A DNA stretch of 12,786 bases. It comes from Candidatus Krumholzibacteriia bacterium. GTDB lineage: Bacteria; Krumholzibacteriota; Krumholzibacteriia; LZORAL124-64-63. The stretch lies in NCBI GenBank assembly GCA_016744275.1, contig JADGEP010000017.1, forward strand, positions 6,689 to 19,474, given 5' to 3'. Under the pieces are notes generated by a model that made no database searches, had not been told where the DNA came from, and saw only the letters and a program-made list of their open reading frames with translations. A program made the translations under genes and the position numbers. Positions 1 to 6,910 of the stretch are shown one piece after another; the first letter of the stretch is position 1; each line of letters begins with the position of its first letter.

Positions 1-93
1 TGCGGCGGCTCCACCCACCCCGGCGGTAACATCACCGGCCTCTGCGGATTCAACGCCGCCTCCGTCCTCGCCGCCGACGCCGGCATCACCCAG
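1..93 (+). CDS. C-terminal fragment of a phytoene-dehydrogenase-like FAD-dependent oxidoreductase
   Basis: Plus-strand frame 1 begins with a Gly-rich block, STHPGGNITGLCGFNAA at residues 4-20. This is the C-terminal FAD-contact motif (THPGGG-x-G-x-G-x-NAA) found near the end of carotenoid desaturases/isomerases and related NAD(P)/FAD oxidoreductases. The gene would enter from the left of the window. After roughly residue 28-31 the frame stays open to base 309, but there it is only the antisense of the amidohydrolase, so a native C-terminus is not visible. Codon third positions in bases 1-90 are nearly all C (28 of 30), unlike every other gene in the window. Either this is foreign DNA or the contig is joined wrongly here. 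The family assignment rests on one motif of about 17 residues. Confidence 0.55.
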
Positions 94-969
94 GCGTTTG
101 ATTTCTTCATCCTCAAACCAGATGCCGTGGGCCAGCCAGACATCCGGGCCCAGCCAATCCACCGAGGCCAGGAAGTCCAACGGTCGCTGCCCATAGATTT
201 TTTCACAGTAGGCATTCTCGTCACGGGTTTCCGCCAGATGGGTGTGCAGACGCACGCCGTGCTTGCGGGCCAGGATGGCCGTATCGCGCATCAACTCGGG
301 GCTGACTGAAAATGGACTGCAAGGTGCCAGCGCGATGCGGACCATGGCTCCGGGTGAGGTGTCGTGCCACTTGTTGATGACCCGTTCGCTGTCCGCCAAA
401 ATCGTATCGGGATCCTGCACCACCGAATCAGGCGGCAGGCCGCCGTCTTTGACCGAGCGGCTCATGGAACCCCGGGTGGGGTGGAAACGGATGCCCGCGG
501 CGGTGGCCGCCTCAATGGTGATGTCGATCAGATGGGGCGAGGCATCGGTGGGAAAAAGGTAGTGGTGGTCAGTGGTCGTGGTGCATCCCGAGCGCATCAG
601 TTCCTTGAACCCGACGAGGGCTCCGCGGTAAAAATCGTCGTCGCTCAATTGGGCCCAGACGGGGTAAAGCGTCTGCAGCCAGGGGAACAATTCACTGTCC
701 ACGGCGGCGGGCCAGGCACGGGTGCGGGTCTGGTAGAGGTGGTGGTGGGTATTGATCAGGCCGGGCAGGACCACACAACCGCTGGCGTCGTGGCGCCGGA
801 ATTGGTCCCGGGGGTGACCTGCAATCTGGTCCGGAGCCGGGCCCTCGCCAGTGGCAATAATGAGGCCATCAGCTGCGGCAACCCAGCCATTGGCGAGGAT
901 TTCACGGGTTTCATTCATCGTCACCAGGGTCGTGGCGTTTTCCAGAAGGAACAAGTCGGATGCGGGCAT
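1..969 (-). CDS. Amidohydrolase, 8-oxoguanine deaminase / hydroxydechloroatrazine ethylaminohydrolase type (3' part lost)
   Basis: Read on the minus strand from ATG at 969-967, this gives 323 codons open to the window edge. It matches the metal-dependent amidohydrolase group that includes 8-oxoguanine deaminase and guanine/triazine deaminases, which remove an exocyclic amino group from purine-like rings. Visible hallmarks are PGLINTHHH at residues 69-77 (metal ligands His75 and His77), SGCTTTTDHHYLFP, RGSMS, LPPDSVV, LAPCSPFSVS, LHTHLAE (ligand His244) and WLAHGI (ligand His281). A GGAG ribosome binding site lies 7 nt before the start. The family normally continues after about residue 299 with a VAHCPSSN-like block and a metal-binding Asp in the C-terminal third. 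Here residues 300-323 are a low-complexity Gly/Ala/Glu run with no resemblance, so the true coding sequence ends at about base 73-92 (see the junction finding). The gene lies 112 bp from, and divergent to, a xanthine-dehydrogenase-type operon, which supports a purine-related role. The exact substrate is inference. Confidence 0.88.
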   Translation of the reverse strand, partial: MPASDLFLLENATTLVTMNETREILANGWVAAADGLIIATGEGPAPDQIAGHPRDQFRRHDASGCVVLPGLINTHHHLYQTRTRAWPAAVDSELFPWLQTLYPVWAQLSDDDFYRGALVGFKELMRSGCTTTTDHHYLFPTDASPHLIDITIEAATAAGIRFHPTRGSMSRSVKDGGLPPDSVVQDPDTILADSERVINKWHDTSPGAMVRIALAPCSPFSVSPELMRDTAILARKHGVRLHTHLAETRDENAYCEKIYGQRPLDFLASVDWLGPDVWLAHGIWFEDEEIKRLGDAGVGGEDGGGVESAEAGDVTAGVGGAAA

Positions 970-1016
970 GACGCGCTCCAGGGCTTGAGGGCTTATATTG
1001 TTTGGGCGGTTGTGGT

Positions 1017-1044
1017 TTGACTGCCCGACAAGATCCAGTATACT
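1017..1044 (+). promoter_or_regulatory. Sigma-70-type promoter for the molybdenum hydroxylase operon
   Basis: TTGACT (1017-1022) and TATACT (1039-1044) are separated by 16 nt. Each differs from the consensus at one position. Transcription would start near 1051, giving a leader of about 30 nt before the ATG at 1082. The element sits in the 112-bp divergent gap. On the opposite strand an AT-rich TATAAG-like -10 can be seen upstream of the amidohydrolase, but no convincing -35 partner. No clear operator palindrome was seen in the gap. Confidence 0.62.
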
Positions 1045-1081
1045 TCGGCTCCCCAAAAACGTCAGTGGGAAAGGGAAAGTC

Positions 1082-1972
1082 ATGTGGGAACTTAAAGAAT
1101 ACCGATTTGCAGCTACTGCCCAAGAGGCGGGGGCGTTGAGGCGGCAAGGGCCCGGCAAGGGTGCCTATATCGCGGGCGGGACAGACATGTATCTGCAACC
1201 CGTCGATTGCGATTTTGTCGTGGATATAAATAACGCGGGTTTGAGTGATATCGCCCGTACTCCGGCCGGGGATCTGTTCCTCGGCGCAGCAACAACTTTG
1301 CACAATATCGCCACCAATCCCCTGGTGGCTGATTTTGCCGAAGGAATGCTGATCCAAGCCGCTTCCCATTGCGGGAATCGACCGGTGCGCAGCACCGCCA
1401 CCGTGGGTGGAAATCTTTGCCATGCCCTGCCGTCGGCCGACATGGCACCGGTGTTGCTGGCCCTGGATGCCACTTGTTATATCGCCGATGAAGAAAGCCA
1501 GGAAAGCGTGCCCTTGGCCGACTTCTTTGTCAGCCCGCGGGTGACGGTGCTGGATGATCGCCTACTGGTAGGGTTGGCTCTTCCGGCAGAGGCCGCCACC
1601 CGCCGGTGCGCCAGTTATAAACTGACGAGATCTGCAGAAGACATCTCGCTGGTGCAGGTGGTTGTCGCCCTGGGTGTCGAAAATGGCAAGATCGAAACAG
1701 CACGCATCGCCTTGGGGGCCGTGGCTCCGGTGCCCATGCGGGCGGTGTTGGCCGAGGCCCAATTGGTGGGCCAGTCGGTGGCCGATATCTCGCTAGATCT
1801 TGTGGCCGATGCGGCCGCTATCGCCGCTGGAGAATGCGAACCCCGTGATGACCACCGGGCTTCTGCAGAATACCGCCGGGACATGGTGCGGGTGCTCACT
1901 CGTCGCCAAATCATGAAGGCCCTTCACGACGAGACAACCATCACGAAAGACAGCGGGGGGACAGTGGCGTGA
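1082..1972 (+). CDS. FAD-binding subunit of a xanthine-dehydrogenase-family molybdenum hydroxylase
   Basis: This 296-residue protein is the medium (FAD) subunit of a three-subunit molybdenum hydroxylase (XdhB/CoxM/YgfM type). It passes electrons from the iron-sulfur subunit to NAD+ or another acceptor. The FAD pyrophosphate-binding motif AGGTD is at residues 31-35, and the second FAD motif TVGGNLCHALPSAD is at 107-120. The C-terminal CO-dehydrogenase flavoprotein domain (residues ~165-280) includes a typical IALGAVAPVPMRA stretch. The length is usual for the family. The start at 1082 is chosen because GGGAAAGGGAAAG lies just upstream and because the frame extension to an ATG at 998 would run through the promoter. 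The stop overlaps the next start by 4 nt (GTGA), so the two are translationally coupled. The gene order FAD, FeS, Mo is consistent with a cytoplasmic complex. Confidence 0.93.
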   Translation: MWELKEYRFAATAQEAGALRRQGPGKGAYIAGGTDMYLQPVDCDFVVDINNAGLSDIARTPAGDLFLGAATTLHNIATNPLVADFAEGMLIQAASHCGNRPVRSTATVGGNLCHALPSADMAPVLLALDATCYIADEESQESVPLADFFVSPRVTVLDDRLLVGLALPAEAATRRCASYKLTRSAEDISLVQVVVALGVENGKIETARIALGAVAPVPMRAVLAEAQLVGQSVADISLDLVADAAAIAAGECEPRDDHRASAEYRRDMVRVLTRRQIMKALHDETTITKDSGGTVA

Positions 1973-2457
1973 AAATTGAAATGGAATTGAACGGACGTGC
2001 GGTGACGCACGAAATTGACCCCGGGGCAAACCTCTTGAGTGTATTGCGGGGGATGGGACAATTCTCGGTCAAGCTCGGCTGCGAGACCGGCGACTGCGGC
2101 TCGTGTACCGTATTGCTCGACGGTGAGCCGGTCAACAGTTGCGTCGTGGCGGCAGCCCGGACCCACAGTCACAAAGTGACGACCCTGGAAGGGCTCTTGG
2201 GCGACCCGCTGATGAAAGAATTGCAACAGGAATTGGTGGACAAGGGAGCCGTGCAGTGCGGCTATTGCTCGCCCGGAATTTTGATCAGCCTGTACGCCCA
2301 TTTCAGAGCGGGCAATGAACTGACCGACCATCACCTGCGCGAAGCTTTGACGGGCAACCTGTGCCGGTGCACCGGTTATGTGAAACCTCTGGAGGCTGCC
2401 TTGACGGTGGCTCAGAACCAGCAAGGCGGACCGGACGAGCAAGGAGGCGCATCATGA
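1969..2457 (+). CDS. 2x[2Fe-2S] iron-sulfur subunit of the molybdenum hydroxylase
   Basis: This 162-residue small subunit (XdhC/CoxS type) carries two [2Fe-2S] clusters that relay electrons from the molybdenum centre to FAD. The plant-ferredoxin-like cluster uses C38, C43, C46 and C58 (CETGDCGSC...NSC). The C-terminal helical-domain cluster uses C97, C100, C132 and C134 (CGYC...CRC). All eight ligands are present and the length is typical. Translation starts at GTG (1969), overlapping the upstream stop as GTGA; no better ATG lies nearby in frame before the conserved N-terminus. It ends in an ATGA overlap with the large subunit gene, so all three subunits are translationally coupled and probably made in equal amounts. 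Confidence 0.95.
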   Translation: MKIEMELNGRAVTHEIDPGANLLSVLRGMGQFSVKLGCETGDCGSCTVLLDGEPVNSCVVAAARTHSHKVTTLEGLLGDPLMKELQQELVDKGAVQCGYCSPGILISLYAHFRAGNELTDHHLREALTGNLCRCTGYVKPLEAALTVAQNQQGGPDEQGGAS

Positions 2458-4766
2458 GCGCATCCAAGAACAGGCACGCCGTAGGCCACAATGTCGAAAA
2501 GGTCGACGCCTTCAAACTGGCCAGGGGCGAGGCGGTTTACACCGACGACATCACCCGCCCCGGAATGCTGACCGCCAAGGTGCTGCGTTCGCCCCATGCC
2601 CACGCCCGCATCGTGAAAGTCGATGTGTCGGCAGCCATGGCCCTTGAAGGGGTTGCCGATGTGATCTGGCATGAGGACGTGAAAGCCATCGCCCACACTC
2701 GGGCGGGCCAAAGCTATCCCGAGCCATCTCCCTACGATACGGTCATCATGCCGCACAAAGCGCGCTTCATTGGCGACCGGGTGGCGGTGGTGGCGGCTGA
2801 TACGGCCGCCATTGCCGAAAAGGCCCTGAAACTGATCGAAGTGCAATACGAGATTCTGCCGGCCATTTGCGACATGGACGAAGCCCTCGAGCGCACCGAT
2901 GTCTTGGTGCACGAGGAAGCCGACCCGCTGGGCATTGGCGGCGGGGGCAAGAGCAACGTGGCGGCCCACATCGACAAGCAGGTTGGTGATGTGGACGCGG
3001 CCTTAAAAACCTGCGATCTGGTCGTCGAGCGGGTGTATCACCTGCCGCGGGTGCAGGCCAGTCACATCGAACCGCACATTTCGATCGCCTGGGTGGATGA
3101 AGACCGGCGACTGATTGTGCGCACCAGCACGCAGGTGCCTTTTCATCTGCGCCGCATCCTGGCCCGGATTTTGGAGATGTCCGAGTCGCAGATTCGGGTG
3201 ATCAAGCCGCGCGTTGGCGGCGGCTTCGGTGACAAACAGGAGATGGTGGTCGAAGATCTGGTCAGCGTGCTGGCCCTGCGCACTGGCCGGCCGGTGCGGC
3301 TCGAATTCACCCGCGCCGAAGAACTGATTGCCGCGCGGTATCGGCACCCCCAGCGGATCACCATGACCACTGGCGTGATGAAAGATGGCACGATGGTGGC
3401 CAACCGCATGCACGTGATGGCCGATACCGGCGCCTACGGCAGCCACGCGCTGACGGTGCAGGGCAATACGGGCCAGAAGGTGATGCCGATGTATCCGGCG
3501 CCGAATATTCACTTCCTGGTCGATTGCGTCTATACGAACAATCCGATCAGCGGGGCCTTCCGTGGCTACGGCGCGCCCCAGGGGTGCTTTGCCCTGGAAA
3601 GCCACATGGATGAAGTGGCCCGGGAATTGGGCATGGACCGCTTGGAATTGCGCCTTAAAAACCACATCCGGCTGGGCGATACGGACCCGTTGTCGGCCAA
3701 GTTGGGAGAAGGTCGGGAAGGCCTGGCGCGGGTTGTGCGCAGCACGGGCCTGGACGAAGCGATCGTGCAGGGGTGCGAAGCCATTGGTTGGGGGCAGGAA
3801 AAAAAGCCGTCGGCACCGCATCTGAAACGTGGCGTGGGCATGGCGTTGGCCATGCAGGGCTCGGGCATCGCCGGCGTGGACTGGGGCGCTGCCACCGTGA
3901 AATTGAACGACGACGGCAGCGTGAACCTGGCCGTGGGAGCCACCGACATCGGTCAGGGGTCCGATACGATTCTGGCTCAGTTCTGTGCCGAAGAGTTGGG
4001 CATTCCCACGGAAAAAGTATTGGTGCTCAGTTCGGACACCGACCTGACGCCTTTTGATGTCGGGGCCTACGCCTCGAGCACGACCTATGTCTCGGGCGGG
4101 GCGGTGGTCAAAGCCGCCATCAAAGTGCGGGAACAATTGGCCGAGGTCCTGGGTTCGACTTGGGAATGCAAAGCCGGGGAGATCATTTTTGCCGATAGCA
4201 AGGCCACTGGCCCGGGTGGCAAGAGCATGACCATGGCTGAAGTTGCTATGTTTGCTCTCTATGATGCCAAGATTCAGCCCATGGCCACCGCGAGCCACAT
4301 GTCGAATGAATCGCCGCCACCATTTGCGGCGCAGTTTGCCGATGTGGAGGTCGATCCGGAGACGGGTCAGGTGGAGGTGCTGAAGATCGTTTCGGCGGTG
4401 GATTGCGGCACGGTTGTTCATCCTCGTCTGGCCCAGGGGCAGGTTGAAGGTGCGGTGGCTCAGGCCTTGGGGTACGCTCTTTTCGAAGAAGTCCTGTTGG
4501 ATCGATCGGGAAAAGTGTTGAATCCCAACTTCCTGGACTACAAGATTGCTTCGGCTCTGGATGTGCCGCCGATGGTGACGATCCTGGTCGAGACCGATGA
4601 ACCCACCGGCCCTCATGGGGCCAAGGCTGCCGGCGAGGTGCCCATCGACGGACCCGCGCCGGCTATTGTGAATGCGATTTGCGACGCGGTCGGCGTCCGA
4701 AACTACAGGATCCCGGCGACCCCGGAAAGGGTCTGGCGGGGCATCAAGGAGGCAACCCAGGAATGA
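2454..4766 (+). CDS. Molybdenum-cofactor-binding catalytic subunit, xanthine-dehydrogenase family
   Basis: This 770-residue large subunit (XdhA/CoxL superfamily) hydroxylates a heterocycle or aldehyde carbon at a molybdopterin centre. The N-terminal a/b hammerhead domain is followed by the Mo-cofactor domains. Motifs seen are GGGFGDKQE (255-263), GAFRGYGAPQ (367-376, with the substrate-side Arg370), the ATDIGQGSDT loop, and AAGEVP with the expected catalytic base Glu728. The first motif has Gln where mammalian xanthine oxidoreductase has the purine-contacting Glu802. Several bacterial XdhA-like enzymes share this, so the substrate is open: xanthine, hypoxanthine or another N-heterocycle. The CO-dehydrogenase signature loop with Cys (AYRCSFR) is absent, so a CODH is unlikely. 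An AAGGAGG site precedes the ATG at 2454, and the in-frame extension to 2361 only overlaps the FeS gene. The stop overlaps the next gene by 4 nt (ATGA). No cofactor-insertion chaperone gene is in the window. Confidence 0.93.
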   Translation: MSASKNRHAVGHNVEKVDAFKLARGEAVYTDDITRPGMLTAKVLRSPHAHARIVKVDVSAAMALEGVADVIWHEDVKAIAHTRAGQSYPEPSPYDTVIMPHKARFIGDRVAVVAADTAAIAEKALKLIEVQYEILPAICDMDEALERTDVLVHEEADPLGIGGGGKSNVAAHIDKQVGDVDAALKTCDLVVERVYHLPRVQASHIEPHISIAWVDEDRRLIVRTSTQVPFHLRRILARILEMSESQIRVIKPRVGGGFGDKQEMVVEDLVSVLALRTGRPVRLEFTRAEELIAARYRHPQRITMTTGVMKDGTMVANRMHVMADTGAYGSHALTVQGNTGQKVMPMYPAPNIHFLVDCVYTNNPISGAFRGYGAPQGCFALESHMDEVARELGMDRLELRLKNHIRLGDTDPLSAKLGEGREGLARVVRSTGLDEAIVQGCEAIGWGQEKKPSAPHLKRGVGMALAMQGSGIAGVDWGAATVKLNDDGSVNLAVGATDIGQGSDTILAQFCAEELGIPTEKVLVLSSDTDLTPFDVGAYASSTTYVSGGAVVKAAIKVREQLAEVLGSTWECKAGEIIFADSKATGPGGKSMTMAEVAMFALYDAKIQPMATASHMSNESPPPFAAQFADVEVDPETGQVEVLKIVSAVDCGTVVHPRLAQGQVEGAVAQALGYALFEEVLLDRSGKVLNPNFLDYKIASALDVPPMVTILVETDEPTGPHGAKAAGEVPIDGPAPAIVNAICDAVGVRNYRIPATPERVWRGIKEATQE

Positions 4767-5374
4767 TGAATAAAACACGTGTCGGTGGCTTGATACTGAT
4801 GCTGGCCGCCATGGCCATGCTCGCCGGTTGCGCTGGCAAGGAAGTCAGCCGAGTGGCGGTCGACGAGCAGATTGATCTGTCGGGCGATTGGAATGACATC
4901 GACAGCCAGCAGGTATCAGCGGCGTTGACGACTCAGATCACCAGCAGCCCCTGGGTCGAAGACTTCCGGGCCGAAAATGGCAAGAAGCCTTATCTGATCG
5001 TCGGCACGGTCCGCAACAAGACTCCCGAGCACATCGCGGTCAAGACTTTCGTCGCCGACCTTGAACGCAACTTCATCAACGGTGGCCGGGTGCGGGTCGT
5101 GGCCTCAGCAGAAGAGCGCGATGAAATCCGGGGCGAGCGGGCGGACCAGCAAGAATTCTCTTCGCAGGAAACAATGAAACAGTGGGGCCGCGAAAAGGGC
5201 GCCGACTACATGTTCATTGGCGAGATCAACGCGGTTTTCGATCAGGATGACGGCAAGCAGGTCAAATATTATCAGGTCGATTGTTACCTGGTGGACCTTG
5301 AAGACAATACCAAGGTTTGGGCCGGTTTCGAGAAGATCAAGAAGTTCGTGGGCAAGGGCAAGTACAAGCCCTGA
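4763..5374 (+). CDS. LpoB-like outer-membrane lipoprotein (penicillin-binding-protein activator family)
   Basis: This 203-residue protein has a lipoprotein signal (hydrophobic stretch ~8-22, lipobox LAGC, modified Cys23). The +2 residue is Ala rather than Asp, predicting transfer to the outer membrane. The rest resembles the LpoB domain: PYLIVGTVRNKT (a conserved strand), a helix ending in a GGRVRVV strand, the GADYMFIGEI strand, then a YYQVDCYLVDLED strand and a KVWAGFEKIKKF end. In Enterobacteria LpoB stimulates PBP1B; in other phyla the function of these homologues is not established. The start at 4763 is preferred over ATG 4766 because AAGGAGG at 4746-4752 is 10 nt away. It overlaps the hydroxylase stop as ATGA, an unusual coupling of a metabolic and an envelope gene. 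It is followed by a TGATG junction with its lipoprotein partner. Confidence 0.85.
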   Translation: MMNKTRVGGLILMLAAMAMLAGCAGKEVSRVAVDEQIDLSGDWNDIDSQQVSAALTTQITSSPWVEDFRAENGKKPYLIVGTVRNKTPEHIAVKTFVADLERNFINGGRVRVVASAEERDEIRGERADQQEFSSQETMKQWGREKGADYMFIGEINAVFDQDDGKQVKYYQVDCYLVDLEDNTKVWAGFEKIKKFVGKGKYKP

Positions 5375-6873
5375 TGCAGGGCCCAACCCAGAAACCTTCT
5401 GTAAAAACGAACCAGAGGGCAGCCGTCGTCAGGATGGCTGCCCTTCTGTTGTTGTTGACCTGGCTGGGTGGGTGCGCCACCTACACGACGAAGTTCAAGA
5501 ACCTGCGGCCGGAGCTGGCCCAGGGGCAGTACGACAAGGCCTTGGCCACGGTGGAAAAGGAGAGCGGCAGCAAAGACCGTCTGCTCTATTTCCTGGAGCG
5601 CGGCCTGATTCTCCACTACGCCGAAATGTACGGCGAAAGCAACCTGGCATTTGCGGCGGCCGAACGCACCGCCGATGAACTCTACACCAAGTCCCTGTCA
5701 GAAGGTGCTCTGTCGCTGTTCTCCAACGACAACGCCATCAGCTATCGGGCCCGCCCCTTTGAGATGGCCATGGTGCCGTATTTCAAGGGCCTCAATTACA
5801 TCTACCTGGATCAACCGGGTGAAGCCCAGGTCGAAGCCCGTCGGGCAAGTTTGCTGATGTCCAAGTATGTCGATGCGACTCTCGATGGCTTGCGTGACGA
5901 GGACAAGTCGGATCTCGAAAAAATCCGCAACAACGCCTTCCTGCTCTACTACAGCGGCATGCTCTATGATTGGGATGGCGAGTTGAACGACGCCTTCATC
6001 GCCTACCGCAACGCCGCGGTGGCCTATCAGCAGACCGCAGGTTTGGTTGGTACCGAGATCCCCCCCAGCCTGGGCCGGGATTTGATCCGGGTCGGCTCCC
6101 GCCTGGGGTTTGGTGCCGAACTGGATGATCTGCGCAAGTCCCATCCGGACGTATTTGCCGAGGTGGACGAACTGGGAGAGCCCCTGACGCGACAAGCCTA
6201 CCAGAGCCGCGCCAAGTGGCAGAAGGGTCACGGCGAGGTGGTGATCCTGCTGGAGGCGGGCTTTGTGCCCATCAAATCTCGGGTGCGTTTCGACTTTCCC
6301 ATCTTCGAGGGTGAAGCCTATGACGACCCGGATTATTGGTCGTGGCAATTGTGGGCCGGGATGGGCAATACCCATGCCCTGATCGAGGGGCACAAAATCG
6401 AGTATTGGGTTTCGGTGGCGGCGCCGGAATTGCGCGACGGTCAACACAGCCCCATTGCCGCGGCGCGCATCAGTGCTGGCGTGGGCGGCGGTCACACTTT
6501 CACCTCACGGGTGGAGAACCTGAGTCGCCAGGCGCGGATCACTTTTGACGCCGAAAAACCTTCCATATTTGCCAAGACCATATTGCGGGGATTGACCAAA
6601 TATCTGGGCAGTCGGGGCGCCGAAAAAGCGGGCGGTGAATGGGCCAAGTTGGCGGCCAATATTTTTGGGGCCGTCACCGAAAGCGCTGATACCCGCAGTT
6701 GGTTGACATTGCCTGAGCATGTGAACCTGGCCCGGTTGAGCTTGCCGCCGGGTGTATATGACCTTGAAGTGGGACTGCTGGATGCTCAAGGCCGGACCCT
6801 GCAGACCGAAACCCTGTCTGCGGTGGAAGTGAAAGCCGGCGATTGGACGTTTGTTTCGCGGCGGGTGTTCTGA
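5374..6873 (+). CDS. COG3014-like lipoprotein with N-terminal TPR-like helices
   Basis: This 499-residue lipoprotein has a basic N-region, a Leu-rich hydrophobic core (residues ~22-32) and lipobox LGGC with Cys34. The +2 residue is Ala, again suggesting the outer membrane. Residues ~45-190 are helical and TPR-like, including LLYFLERGLILHYAEMYGES, SNDNAISYRARPFE and KGLNYIYLDQPGEAQVEARR. The C-terminal half (~320-499) looks beta-rich. This matches the uncharacterised COG3014 family as I recall it, which often sits beside LpoB-like genes. The pair may form an envelope complex, but its role is unknown. The start at 5374 uses a 1-nt TGATG overlap with the upstream stop. An in-frame ATG at 5434 would shorten the signal's basic region and has a poor ribosome binding site. 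Only 37 bp separate its stop from the kinase gene. Confidence 0.78.
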   Translation: MQGPTQKPSVKTNQRAAVVRMAALLLLLTWLGGCATYTTKFKNLRPELAQGQYDKALATVEKESGSKDRLLYFLERGLILHYAEMYGESNLAFAAAERTADELYTKSLSEGALSLFSNDNAISYRARPFEMAMVPYFKGLNYIYLDQPGEAQVEARRASLLMSKYVDATLDGLRDEDKSDLEKIRNNAFLLYYSGMLYDWDGELNDAFIAYRNAAVAYQQTAGLVGTEIPPSLGRDLIRVGSRLGFGAELDDLRKSHPDVFAEVDELGEPLTRQAYQSRAKWQKGHGEVVILLEAGFVPIKSRVRFDFPIFEGEAYDDPDYWSWQLWAGMGNTHALIEGHKIEYWVSVAAPELRDGQHSPIAAARISAGVGGGHTFTSRVENLSRQARITFDAEKPSIFAKTILRGLTKYLGSRGAEKAGGEWAKLAANIFGAVTESADTRSWLTLPEHVNLARLSLPPGVYDLEVGLLDAQGRTLQTETLSAVEVKAGDWTFVSRRVF

Positions 6874-6910
6874 CCGTGAATGACTCTACTGGAATACAGG
6901 GACTCCTCTG

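Noticed and set aside
127..309. Plus-strand open frame continuing the oxidoreductase fragment
   Set aside because: After about base 93 the translation is the antisense of well-conserved amidohydrolase codons and has no family resemblance.
998..1081. Upstream in-frame extension of the FAD subunit
   Set aside because: It would pass through the -10 element and lacks a ribosome binding site. Family homology starts at the ATG at 1082.
3003..4778. 591-residue open frame on the minus strand
   Set aside because: It is the antisense shadow of the molybdenum-cofactor subunit. Its composition (His/Arg-rich, no recognisable domain) and lack of a ribosome binding site argue against a gene.
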